From: Algoriphagus sp. Y33
GTDB lineage: Bacteria; Bacteroidota; Bacteroidia; Cytophagales; Cyclobacteriaceae
DNA length: 64,000 nucleotides
Reading direction: 5' to 3'
NCBI RefSeq assembly: GCF_014838715.1
Contig: NZ_CP061947.1
Coordinates: forward strand, 2,480,001-2,544,000
A model generated the notes under the pieces. The model was not told the DNA's origin. It made no database searches and saw only the letters and a list, made by a program, of their open reading frames with translations. Shown here one piece after another: positions 29,189 through 41,049 of this stretch. A program made the translations under genes and the position numbers. How positions within the stretch are numbered: the first letter of the stretch is position 1; each line of letters begins with the position of its first letter.

Positions 29189-32100
29189 TTAAGTATCCCT
29201 CTTCTCTAACAGTTCTAAAACAAGATTTACCTCGGACGCTATAGTCCGATATAAGGTGTCAACCGTGTCCTTATAATATTCATCTAAATGCTCAAACGTA
29301 CGGGCCATTTTTGCGAGTGCGTACATTCCTGCTGAGATGGCGGTGCCATAGAGCTTATGCCCTACTTCGTTAATCTGTACCAGATTTTCCTTCTGAATTG
29401 CTTCCCTTAATGATTCCAAAGAGCTTTTTAATTCATACTTCACGATGGTTAGAACTTCCTCCAAAACCTGTTGATCATTGTCTGTATAATCCTTCAACTT
29501 CTCCGCATCGTAGTGTTCCTCCATCTCCGGATTTGTTTCGTTTACAGTCGGACCTGTCTTAACAAAAATTGTCCCGAGCCATTTATTCAGTATCATCTCT
29601 AACGTCTTCTCCAACACCGGTTTTACCACGTAATCGTCCATTCCTGCAGCAAGACATTTTTCCCTTTCCCCCTTCATATTTCCAGCCGTGAAAGCAATAA
29701 TCGGCACATGAGTTCCTTTCTCCAAGAGCCGTATTCTCTTTGTGGACTCATAGCCGTTCATTATTGGCATTTGAATATCCATCAAGATGATATCCGGAAG
29801 TTGCTTTTGACAATATTCCAGTGCCTCCTTTCCATTATTCACCTCAACTATACTTGCTTTTGGAGCTATTTTCTTGATAATGGTCTTAGCGAGTAGCATA
29901 TTTACAAGATTGTCCTCGACTATTAGCACCGTGAAATCTTTAATTGAACGATCCTCTTCCTGTGATAACTTCACTTCTGTAGGGACCTCAACTTTGAAAA
30001 GTCTCGACAATTCCTGATAGAAATCCTGAATTTTTATCGGTTTGATCAAGCGGTGATTTACCCGGAGTTCTTTGCAGGTTTCTATGATCTTATGATCATC
30101 GGAGGAACTATGAAGCAACATGATAGGCTCTTCTTTATTCCAAAAAGTGAAAGTCTCTCTGATTTTACGGATAGTCTCAAGTCCGTCCATGAAGGGCATA
30201 TGATAATCCATCATAATCACATCAAACCGGTTTCCTGCGGCTAACAGTTGCAATGCTTCAAAACCATTGGACGCTTCCGTAGACTGAATATTCCTAAGGA
30301 GCAACATTTGCTTGATAATCAACCTATTATTACTATTATCATCAACTATCAATATACTCTTGATTCTTTCTACATCGAACCATTCAATAGGCTCACCTTC
30401 CTCTGTTTTCAAGATCAGGTCAAAGTAAAAGGTACTTCCTTTTCCCGCTTCACTGATCAAATGAAGTCTGCTATCCATGAGCCTCAAAAGACTGTTGGAA
30501 ATCGTCAATCCCAAGCCAGTGCCACCATATTTTTTGGTAGTTGAGCTATCTTCTTGAGAGAATGCCTCGAAAATTTTTGCTTGCTTGTCAAGTTTGATTC
30601 CTATACCTGTGTCTCTCACCGAAAAACGGATCTTGTGAATAGCTCCTTTTTGTTCCAGCGTTTCTATTTTCAATTCTATCTCCCCGCTTTCTGTAAACTT
30701 GGAAGCATTACCCAGAAGGTTTAACAATATCTGCTTCAGGCGCACAGAATCAGCATATATGAATCTGGGTAGATCTGTGGCAATATTCAGCAACATTTCC
30801 AACCCCTTATTTTGGATCTGGTAAGTAATAATATCAGTGGCCTGTGCACTCAATTCATACAGATCACATTTATCTATATCCAGTTCTAGCCTGCCTGCCT
30901 CTATTTTGGAAAAATCAAGAATATCGTTGATTATACTCAGAAGAGCATTTCCGGACTGGTTCACTATGGAAAGGTATTGATGTTGCATTTCATTCAGCCC
31001 TGTCTTCAAAACAAGATCTGTGAAACCAATCACGCCGTTTAAGGGAGTCCGGATTTCATGGCTCATATTTGCCAGAAATTCCGACTTGGCCACACTTGCT
31101 TCCTCGGCTTGCAGTTTGGCCCTCTTTAATTCTTCCCGCTGTTTTACCAAGTCGGTGATATTTTGGGTAAAAAGCACGATTCCTCCTATCTCCCCCGCAA
31201 ACAAATACCAAGGCCGAAGCTCCCAAGAAACAAAGCGATCTTCCGTGTCCCCCGGCAGCCTATATCTTTCCTCTTCACTTCTCTCCACCGCCCCATTCAT
31301 TACCCGCAGGTGCCTTTCTCGTCCTATCTGATCTATCAGGGGAAATATTTCAAAATGGGACTGTCCGGTAATGTCTATATCCTGTTGATTGTAATCTTTT
31401 TTCCACTGATTACTCGCCGCTATGTATTTCATGTCAATATCCAACATAGCTACAGCAGCCGGAGCATGCATCACAAATGCGTTAAGCCTACTTTTCTCAG
31501 CGATGAGATCTTTTTCTATTTCATTCCTCTCTGTGATATCAATGGCTATCCCAAGATACCCAATTGTATTATCCTCTACATCCCTCATGGGGGAGATAAC
31601 CAGAGAAACTTCCTTTTCCTCTCCGTGTTTGGTAACAAAAGTCCAATTACGCTGCTCTACTCCATTGCGATCTGCCCTTAAGGTGAAAATCTCAAACAAT
31701 TCAATTTTCCTGCCGAATTCACACTCCATATCAGCCAAAGTCTCCTTTAATTCCTCCTGCTTATGCAGTATGTCCGGTCTGTGTTTGCCCACTATTTCTT
31801 CCGCAGTATACCCTAGCATTTTTTCAGCACCTACGTTAAACACCGTGATATATCCTTCCAAATCGGTAGAAATAACACATACTTCGGAGGATGCATTAAT
31901 TACGTCATCCAGTTCCTTTCTCGTCTTGTCCAACTCTAATTGAGCTTGCTTGGAGGCATCTATATCTTGAATTGTCCCAAAAATCCTGATACATTTCCCA
32001 TCTTCAAACTCTGCCTTTCCTATTGCACGAACCCATAATTCATTCCCTTCGTAGGTCACCAACTGTAACTCAACATCCCAACCTTCACCTGTAAGCATGC

Positions 32101-33541
32101 TTTTTTCCAATAACGAAGCAATCTTGCTTTTACTTTCCCCCTCTTTGTAAAAACTAATTCCAATGGACATATTGGGCTCAAAATCTTCCGGGACTTCATG
32201 AATCAGTTTAGTCACGGATGTCCAGGTAAGCTTTTGGGTCTTTAGGTCCAAATTCCAGCCTCCCACTCTTGCCACTTTCTCTGTCTCTTCCAGAAGTGCT
32301 CTAGCCCGTGACAGTTCCTCCTCCAGTCTGGTCCGCTGGGTGATATCCAAGGCATTACCAATTACATAATTTCCCTCCCCGTCAGGATCACTTTCCAACA
32401 CATTATTGTACATCCATATCAGTAAGGAGCCGTCTCGTTGAAGAGTAACCATTTGTCCGCTGGCTTTTCCTTCATTCTTAATTTTCAATAGGTATTCCTC
32501 TACTAAAACATGTAGGGATTTGGGAACTATATCAAACAGGCTCTTTCCCGTAATTTCTTCCGAAGTGTACCCCAGTTTTTTGGCTCCTGCATCATTGACG
32601 GAAAGAAACACTCCCTGCAAATCATGTGTACACATCAGGCCTTGAGAATTTTCAAAAAAAGCCCTGAGCCTACCTTCGCTCTTCGCCAGTAGCTCTTCCT
32701 TTGCTTTGGCTTCAGTAGTGTCCCTCGCTATACTATAGATATTCCCTGTTTTAGGGTCTTGGGTTGCCACCCAGTCTAGGGTTTTGTACGAACCGTCCTG
32801 ACACAAAAATCTATGGGTTAATTTCACCGAAAGTCCTACTTTCTTAAGCTTTTCCAGTTTACGGCGGGACTTTTTAATATCATCCGGATGGGTCAATTCA
32901 AAAAACGAACGGGAAAGCAGGGTTTCATTATCCCAACCAAGCAATTTTGTAAATGCAGGATTGATTTTTTTGAAATATCCATTTGTCCCAGCTATGCAAA
33001 TCAGATCATTTGACAAGGTGAAAAACTTCTCAACGTTGCTGAATTCAGCCATCAACTTACGTTCTTGAATTATAACCAAAGCCTCGCTGGCCAGCAGTTC
33101 AAAGGCAGTCCTGCTCTTCTCATCAAGAGAAACGGTATCATTACCCAGCACCAACAAACAACCTGCCCAATCCCCGTTTCCTTCAAGTAGGGGTAAGCCC
33201 ACAAACGAACGAATATCATGCTCAGAAAAAGCCCGTGAAATTTCTTCCGTGGGTTGAAGGCTTGCTACATCCTCACAAGAGATAAAGGTATCAGTGCCCA
33301 GAGTCTGTTTCTTTAAAAAATTGGTGAGTTCATTATTCTCCAAATTAAATCCTGAAGCCGCCATAAGCCCCAATTCATGAGACTCTTCAAAGATTATCAG
33401 AGATTTTGGGGTGGCACAAATAATCGAGCTTAGCTGGCATATTCTATACAGTGAGGCATTCATGCCTGCATCCAGGTTCTGATAGTTATAAACAGGCAAT
33501 TGATCCGATCTAATTTTTCCTTTCAAGGAATCTTTATTCAT
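29189..33541 (-). CDS. Hybrid sensor histidine kinase: GAF, five PAS, HisKA, HATPase_c, two REC, Hpt
   Basis: I start this protein at MNKDSLKGK (about 1450 residues); an upstream frame adds 18 atypical residues. In order I see a GAF domain (about 15-150), five PAS/PAC domains (about 155-800), HisKA with the phospho-accepting His near 828 (FLANMSHEIRTPLNGVIGF), and HATPase_c (FGNASKFTESG-type N box, KYGGTGLGLTIS). Two receiver domains follow, with acceptor Asp near 1110 (MMDYHMPFMDG) and near 1252 (LMDIQMPIMNG). An Hpt domain with His near 1394 (EVGHKLYGTAISAG) ends the protein. There is no membrane segment, so signals are probably cytoplasmic. No response regulator gene is adjacent. Confidence 0.92.
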   Translation of the reverse strand: MNKDSLKGKIRSDQLPVYNYQNLDAGMNASLYRICQLSSIICATPKSLIIFEESHELGLMAASGFNLENNELTNFLKKQTLGTDTFISCEDVASLQPTEEISRAFSEHDIRSFVGLPLLEGNGDWAGCLLVLGNDTVSLDEKSRTAFELLASEALVIIQERKLMAEFSNVEKFFTLSNDLICIAGTNGYFKKINPAFTKLLGWDNETLLSRSFFELTHPDDIKKSRRKLEKLKKVGLSVKLTHRFLCQDGSYKTLDWVATQDPKTGNIYSIARDTTEAKAKEELLAKSEGRLRAFFENSQGLMCTHDLQGVFLSVNDAGAKKLGYTSEEITGKSLFDIVPKSLHVLVEEYLLKIKNEGKASGQMVTLQRDGSLLIWMYNNVLESDPDGEGNYVIGNALDITQRTRLEEELSRARALLEETEKVARVGGWNLDLKTQKLTWTSVTKLIHEVPEDFEPNMSIGISFYKEGESKSKIASLLEKSMLTGEGWDVELQLVTYEGNELWVRAIGKAEFEDGKCIRIFGTIQDIDASKQAQLELDKTRKELDDVINASSEVCVISTDLEGYITVFNVGAEKMLGYTAEEIVGKHRPDILHKQEELKETLADMECEFGRKIELFEIFTLRADRNGVEQRNWTFVTKHGEEKEVSLVISPMRDVEDNTIGYLGIAIDITERNEIEKDLIAEKSRLNAFVMHAPAAVAMLDIDMKYIAASNQWKKDYNQQDIDITGQSHFEIFPLIDQIGRERHLRVMNGAVERSEEERYRLPGDTEDRFVSWELRPWYLFAGEIGGIVLFTQNITDLVKQREELKRAKLQAEEASVAKSEFLANMSHEIRTPLNGVIGFTDLVLKTGLNEMQHQYLSIVNQSGNALLSIINDILDFSKIEAGRLELDIDKCDLYELSAQATDIITYQIQNKGLEMLLNIATDLPRFIYADSVRLKQILLNLLGNASKFTESGEIELKIETLEQKGAIHKIRFSVRDTGIGIKLDKQAKIFEAFSQEDSSTTKKYGGTGLGLTISNSLLRLMDSRLHLISEAGKGSTFYFDLILKTEEGEPIEWFDVERIKSILIVDDNSNNRLIIKQMLLLRNIQSTEASNGFEALQLLAAGNRFDVIMMDYHMPFMDGLETIRKIRETFTFWNKEEPIMLLHSSSDDHKIIETCKELRVNHRLIKPIKIQDFYQELSRLFKVEVPTEVKLSQEEDRSIKDFTVLIVEDNLVNMLLAKTIIKKIAPKASIVEVNNGKEALEYCQKQLPDIILMDIQMPIMNGYESTKRIRLLEKGTHVPIIAFTAGNMKGEREKCLAAGMDDYVVKPVLEKTLEMILNKWLGTIFVKTGPTVNETNPEMEEHYDAEKLKDYTDNDQQVLEEVLTIVKYELKSSLESLREAIQKENLVQINEVGHKLYGTAISAGMYALAKMARTFEHLDEYYKDTVDTLYRTIASEVNLVLELLEKRDT

Positions 33542-33595
33542 AACTATACTTTGGATTTGTGAAATTGTAATCAGCTTCCCACGGGAATATGGCAC

Positions 33596-34191
33596 ATTCT
33601 TGTCTTAAATTATGACTCTTTACTAAAAAGACAAAAATAGTAGCTGAAGAAAAAACTTCCCGAAGTCCGAACAAGTGCCTATTAAGCTATCCCAATCATG
33701 GTCATTTTTAACACCTGTAGAATTAGCAACTTAAAGAAACCACACCTCATCACAAAGCCTAACACCCTATATACCAAAACTATTTCCCTATAAATCAACA
33801 CACAGTTCAAGAATAGTGCAGGGATGCGCAAATCCCACAGGGATTATCTCCCCAAGCACCGGTTCCATCCAAGCTTATTTCCGAAACTAATGAAATAGCT
33901 ATATGCCAATCACAGCATTCCGATGGATACTTTCCCAACAGGGAACTGGAAAGTTTATCCCGGATTTTGCATTAAGTTTCGTTAAGAGACCATTAATTGC
34001 ACTAAAATCAGGGCTGTTTGGAGACTGAGTCCGCCGCAGCGCATATGGTGAAGTCAATAATTGCAACGCAGTGACTGATTTTGAAGCAATTATTGGTGGC
34101 AATAACTTGTACGCCGTAGCGTAGAAATGCTAATGCATAATGCGGGTTTATGTCGCAACACAAATTCTTTGCCTTTGTTTGGCCCCCTTAC
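33596..34191. other. Intergenic region, about 600 bp
   Basis: I recognise no gene here. The part at 33899-34110 could encode a 67-codon minus-strand frame with unconvincing composition. It contains two similar GCCG(C/T)AGCG motifs (34033 and 34113) and a short palindrome AATCCCACAGGGATT at about 33830. It may be a dispersed intergenic repeat of the genome, which cannot be tested from one window. Confidence 0.35.
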
Positions 34192-35622
34192 TCAAACATC
34201 GACGTATAGATACGAAATCACCAACCCCTGGATAAACACGACTAAACTATATAAAAGAACAAATTTCAGGTTGTTTGAAAGTATTTTGGATATGCTTACC
34301 GGCTGGGCGACTACCGATTGCACCATCACAATGTTTTGAAAGGATATGGCATTTCCTATTGCTGCGCCGGTGAGCAGCAATGCGAGTCGAAGGTAAAGTG
34401 GGTCGCCCGGAGGAAAAAGTGCCATAACCGAGCTATTGAACAACAACACACTCATGGTCGCGCTACCGGTGACAAAAGTCCCTAAAATACCGGCCAAAGA
34501 CACAAAACCCAGGGAGGCTATCCCTGAAGCTCCGGCAAAGATCTCCCCTGCGAAGATGGCCAAATTTTGGCGCAGTAACTGCGCAAAGAAAACAAGAAAA
34601 AGAATGGTAAAAATGGGCAGTACGAGACGTGAGAGGGTACTTTTTGCCTGCTTTAGCGTAAAAGAAAGCAGATCAGGCTGGGAAGCAATCTGCAAATACA
34701 GAATAGCTGCAGCGATAAATACCAGCCCGGGTTGATACAGTGAAATTGCTTTGAAGTCCTCACCGAAGGAAAACTCAACCCCGCCCAACAAATATTTTAA
34801 GGCAATAAGCATCCCTACAAATAAGAGGTAAGGATAAAATGTCATTAACCAAACCCGTGTAGGCGGTCTTTCCTTGTTGGGGACTGACAACCACACGAAT
34901 GGGATCATTCCCATCAAGCCTGCAACTACCGACGGGTATTCGACGCTGAATTGCCCGACGGTACCATACGGCACGGCAAAACAAATCCCTGCGCTTAGCA
35001 ACATCTTCCATTCCGCTTTCCAATTCACCTTTTCCTCCTCGGTTTTGCTGTACAGCCAAGCCAATCCCAGCGGTACGGCAAGGGCGGGCAGTACATTCAT
35101 GATTACCGTATAGTGTACCTCAGGACTATTGGAATAAATTTCTAAGCCAACCTTGACCGGGGTGCCCAATGCCCCGAAGGTCACCGCTGTGGTATCAGCA
35201 GCCAGAGGAAGTACCACACTTGTAAGCGGCTTGTATCCCACTGCCAACATAAGAGGGGCAATCAGCATGGCCGGAATCCCAAAGCCCGCAATTCCTTCCA
35301 TAAAGCTTCCCAGAAACCAACATAACAGTATCGCCACAGTAAGTCTCGAAGAAAAGGCAGCACTTGATTTCACAAAATCCCCAAAATGATCCAGGGATGC
35401 CAATGTGTTGTAAAAGAGGTAGGCCCCAAAAAGAAGAAGAATAAGCTCCACTGAAACAATCGTACCATTTGCCAACGGGGCGTAGACTTCCCCTTGGGTC
35501 AGGAGCAATTTTCCAAGGATTAGTATGACACATCCCATCAACGCGCCCAGCCACAATTTTCTAAGCAGAAAACCTCCCGTGAACAAAGCAGCAAACGATA
35601 ATAACAAAAGCCAGTTTTCCAA
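34192..35622 (-). CDS. L-lactate permease family transporter
   Basis: This 476-residue inner-membrane protein has about twelve to thirteen hydrophobic segments. SFMEGIAGFGIPAMLIAPLML at about residues 105-125 and LAADTTAVTFGALGTPVKVGL at about 140-160 are the family signatures (each is a continuous helix region; only part is quoted in meaning). GTFVTGSATMSVLLFNS in the C-terminal half is also typical. It is somewhat shorter than the usual 530-560 residues of LctP. Lactate or glycolate uptake is expected from the family. It is monocistronic. Confidence 0.82.
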   Translation of the reverse strand: MENWLLLLSFAALFTGGFLLRKLWLGALMGCVILILGKLLLTQGEVYAPLANGTIVSVELILLLFGAYLFYNTLASLDHFGDFVKSSAAFSSRLTVAILLCWFLGSFMEGIAGFGIPAMLIAPLMLAVGYKPLTSVVLPLAADTTAVTFGALGTPVKVGLEIYSNSPEVHYTVIMNVLPALAVPLGLAWLYSKTEEEKVNWKAEWKMLLSAGICFAVPYGTVGQFSVEYPSVVAGLMGMIPFVWLSVPNKERPPTRVWLMTFYPYLLFVGMLIALKYLLGGVEFSFGEDFKAISLYQPGLVFIAAAILYLQIASQPDLLSFTLKQAKSTLSRLVLPIFTILFLVFFAQLLRQNLAIFAGEIFAGASGIASLGFVSLAGILGTFVTGSATMSVLLFNSSVMALFPPGDPLYLRLALLLTGAAIGNAISFQNIVMVQSVVAQPVSISKILSNNLKFVLLYSLVVFIQGLVISYLYVDV

Positions 35623-35790
35623 TAGTTTTCTTATTTTCTATGAACTCCCTTACTAGTTTCCCAAAAGCCGTAGGCAAAGTACCATGAAAATGGCTCACCT
35701 TCCCACAGATGTCCTTCACTCAATTACCTCTACATCTTACCCAAATAAAAATTACCCAAATTCTAAGGAACAACCCAAAACCTTCTATAG

Positions 35791-38700
35791 CTACCTGATC
35801 AGCAAAAAACTACCCCGTTTTTCTACAGTTTGAATCTCTTCATCCAGTACAAAACTATACTGCATCAGGAAGGTGTAAGTCCCTAAACTGGCATATTCTC
35901 CATCCACCAATCCATTCCAGCCTTCTGCACCGGAATAAATCAACTGCCCCCATCTGTTATAAACCCATAGGTTAAAGTTGATTTCGCAAGTTGATACCCC
36001 TGCAAACAGATCTCCATCTTTCGCCGGGTTAAAACCAGTTGGCATCCTTACTTCAGGTACCTGTTCCGGCACCAGCCCAGTACCCATACTTACACAACCA
36101 ATATCGTCTAAAACAGAGACCGTGTAGGTTCCTTTGGACAAACCGGTAAGTGTATTGCCTGCTGTATTACCCTCCTCCCACAGATAAACATAGGGAGCCT
36201 TGCCTCCTTCCGGAAAAGCAAACAACTCACCATTGCTTCCCCCGGGACAGGCTGGTTTGGTCAATCTCACATCCACCTCTAACGCTGCAGGAGATGTAAT
36301 TTCAAAATCAAGCGGTATAGTGCACCCATTTTGATCTACTACAGCAAGTTCATAAATCCCTTGGGCCATATCAGTCAAATTCAACTGACCCGTAAACTCT
36401 ATACCCCCTTCTAAATCAATGGTATAAGGAGCATTTCCGCCTGAAACAGTCAAATCCAAAATCCCGTCCGCCTTTCCATAACAGCTTACACCTGTCACAA
36501 CAAGGGAAGCAACTTCTACCAGTGGAGGCTCCGATATTTCTAAGTCTTCCAATTTCCTTTCACAGCCTAGTTGATCCACCACCGTCACAGAATACTTACC
36601 AACGGACAAATTATCTGCAGTTGCCGAGTTCAAACCAGGATCATGGGACCATTCAAAATGAAGTGGAGCTACTCCTCCACGGATGGCTAACACGATCTCC
36701 CCGCTAGCATCTCCAAAACATTTGACATCCTCTATTCTGTCAGTACCTACCACAAATTCCTCCGCTACTACCACTTCCACTGGTTCTGAAGTTCCTGCAC
36801 AAGATTGGTCAGTTAAACTGTATGTGGTGTAGCTTACTGACCCTGCCATGTCAGGCACATTCCAACTGATCCCGACTGTACTTTGATCTCTACCGGAAAC
36901 TATCACTCCGCCAGTCACAATCCACTCATAGCCGCGTCCATCCGAAGGATTAGGCGCACTATAGAAATATGTGCTCAAAGGATCATAACAGACATCGACG
37001 TTCCCAATAGGATCTTCAGCATCCAACTTTTGGTTGATCACTACCTCAAGAAATATCGGCTCTACCAAACAGCCATTCGTGCCTACAGGAATGGCGGTGA
37101 TTCCGGCGTTGGGATTTGCTGCGCCCCAATTGACCAAAACCGAGTCTCCGTAATTTTCAAGAATTATCCCTCCTTCCACTTCAAAATCCACGGACTGAAT
37201 ATTTTCTTGAAAAACCAATTTATATACCAATTCCTCTACCTCAGGGCAAACTGACTGAATCCCAATAAGCTCTGCTTTAGATTCTATCACCTCTACCTGA
37301 AAGGTCTCTTCCTCTTGCTGCTCACAGGTATTGGGGCTGATAGATGCAGTGACAGTGACCTCATACACTCCGGGAGTATCAAAAGTATGCGTTACTTCTT
37401 GGCCCTCTTGAAGAGTAGATCCATCACCAAAATCCCAGGTGAAATAGGTAAACGCTTCACTTTCCGGAGCAATACTCCAAGTTCCTTCTTGGTCAAGACA
37501 AGCTACCCTCTCCCCTTCAACCTCAAAATCATACTCCACTTTAATTTCAAAATTCAAATTATCCAAAGCCGCTCCCACAGCATATCCATAAGATTCCAAA
37601 AACCCAAACCCATATACATAGGCTATAAATCCTTCTGGATTTGACAACTGATGCACCCCTTGGGGAATTAGGACCTTTGCGAAATAAAAGGAGGGATCCC
37701 CGGGAACCTGTGAAAAAGAAGCGCCAATATTCCTTCCATCCAAAACGGTAGAAGCCTGTGCTCCGGCAGGCACAATAATAGAAACATAATGCGCCTGAAT
37801 GGACTGTAAGGAGAGAGCAGAAAACTTCACGTCCTTCAGCAACTGTTCATTTGGGCTATAAGAAATCATAAAAGGATCTCCCTGATCATATTTGGGGTCT
37901 CCTGCCTGATTACATCCCTGGCTTTTGGAAAATACGGTGACAGATGATGGTTTTGAAGTGGCGATGGAAACTGTCTCGCCGGCTTTGAAATCCAAGGTCA
38001 GAAATTTAGCCGCATTGATTACCCCCCGACTGTTGCCGTTTACTAATACTTCTGTATTGTCTTCAGACGCCAGTACCTTGACCGGTTCACCGGATGTCCT
38101 TCCCTCTAATCCTACGTGGATAAAAGATTTTCCCCAGGTGGATACCGGATATGCCTGCTGAAAAAGGTTGTCATTTGCCGCACCACAGTTTCCCACGGAT
38201 GTCCACTTGTTTCCTCCAAACACAGCAATTTTCTTACAAGAATTGGCATCATCCCCTATCACTCTGACCCGGGAACCGGTGAGGTCAAACCTTTCCTTAA
38301 TCTGATAACTTTGACCACGGTCCAATGCTACTTTTATGGGTGCCGAACCGTTGCTTTTAGTGATTTCCAGTTGGGTATTATCTTCTGTGGCAATTACTAA
38401 CATCGTGCTTTCATTATCCACATTACCATCGTATTCTACGGGACGGGTGAGTCTCTCGAAATGTGAGGTCACCAAATAGTCTTTTCCCAGAGCACTTACC
38501 GGCAAGACGACAGTGCCGTCTGCACTTCTGATCCGTTCATTAAAAGCATAAACAGTCAAGTCTCCGGTTGAGCTGATATAAATCCCTTTGTTCTCCACTC
38601 TGTCTGAACCCCTGTGGATCACATCAAAATCCCGGGAATCAACAATCAGACTGAATCTTTCGCCTTGCCCTAGCGTGGCAGTTCGGGTCTGTCCAAGATA

Positions 38701-38895
38701 TTCAATCGTAAAAGTAGCCTCTTCTATAGCTGTGATTTCCAACATTGCCCGATCAGGCGCCCCGGGCAGAATTTGGTTATTCTCCATAAATCCCACCCAA
38801 AATTCTTTTCCTATAGTAGAGATTTGACCATAGGCGGCAAAGGCAAAAAATTGCACGAACAGCACTAAATAAACTATACGGTAGAATTTCTCCAT
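35791..38895 (-). CDS. IgGFc-binding, PKD, SprB-repeat protein with gliding-motility C-terminal domain
   Basis: This 1034-residue secreted protein has a signal peptide ending near AAYGQ. An IgGFc-binding-type domain covers about residues 28-440 (STIGKEFWVGFMENNQ). A PKD domain lies at about 470-540 (FTWDFGDGSTLQEGQ, GVYEVTVTAS), and an Ig-like stretch follows. Three SprB-type repeats lie at about 735-945 (CFGDASGEIVLAIRGG, CYGKADGILDLTVSGG, CPGGSNGELFAFPEGG). The end is a gliding-motility-associated C-terminal domain (MPTGFNPAKDGD, LWVYNRWGQLIYSG). That domain marks type IX secretion cargo attached to the surface. It is probably an adhesin or structural surface protein and stands alone. Confidence 0.9.
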   Translation of the reverse strand: MEKFYRIVYLVLFVQFFAFAAYGQISTIGKEFWVGFMENNQILPGAPDRAMLEITAIEEATFTIEYLGQTRTATLGQGERFSLIVDSRDFDVIHRGSDRVENKGIYISSTGDLTVYAFNERIRSADGTVVLPVSALGKDYLVTSHFERLTRPVEYDGNVDNESTMLVIATEDNTQLEITKSNGSAPIKVALDRGQSYQIKERFDLTGSRVRVIGDDANSCKKIAVFGGNKWTSVGNCGAANDNLFQQAYPVSTWGKSFIHVGLEGRTSGEPVKVLASEDNTEVLVNGNSRGVINAAKFLTLDFKAGETVSIATSKPSSVTVFSKSQGCNQAGDPKYDQGDPFMISYSPNEQLLKDVKFSALSLQSIQAHYVSIIVPAGAQASTVLDGRNIGASFSQVPGDPSFYFAKVLIPQGVHQLSNPEGFIAYVYGFGFLESYGYAVGAALDNLNFEIKVEYDFEVEGERVACLDQEGTWSIAPESEAFTYFTWDFGDGSTLQEGQEVTHTFDTPGVYEVTVTASISPNTCEQQEEETFQVEVIESKAELIGIQSVCPEVEELVYKLVFQENIQSVDFEVEGGIILENYGDSVLVNWGAANPNAGITAIPVGTNGCLVEPIFLEVVINQKLDAEDPIGNVDVCYDPLSTYFYSAPNPSDGRGYEWIVTGGVIVSGRDQSTVGISWNVPDMAGSVSYTTYSLTDQSCAGTSEPVEVVVAEEFVVGTDRIEDVKCFGDASGEIVLAIRGGVAPLHFEWSHDPGLNSATADNLSVGKYSVTVVDQLGCERKLEDLEISEPPLVEVASLVVTGVSCYGKADGILDLTVSGGNAPYTIDLEGGIEFTGQLNLTDMAQGIYELAVVDQNGCTIPLDFEITSPAALEVDVRLTKPACPGGSNGELFAFPEGGKAPYVYLWEEGNTAGNTLTGLSKGTYTVSVLDDIGCVSMGTGLVPEQVPEVRMPTGFNPAKDGDLFAGVSTCEINFNLWVYNRWGQLIYSGAEGWNGLVDGEYASLGTYTFLMQYSFVLDEEIQTVEKRGSFLLIR

Positions 38896-41039
<2,144 letters not shown>

Positions 41040-41049
41040 AATCGATTCG

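Noticed and set aside
31163..31681. 172-codon open frame on the plus strand
   Set aside because: It lies entirely inside the histidine kinase gene on the other strand and has no start context or recognisable product.
33899..34102. 67-codon minus-strand frame
   Set aside because: It has no promoter, no recognisable domain and an atypical composition. It was noted only as part of the spacer.
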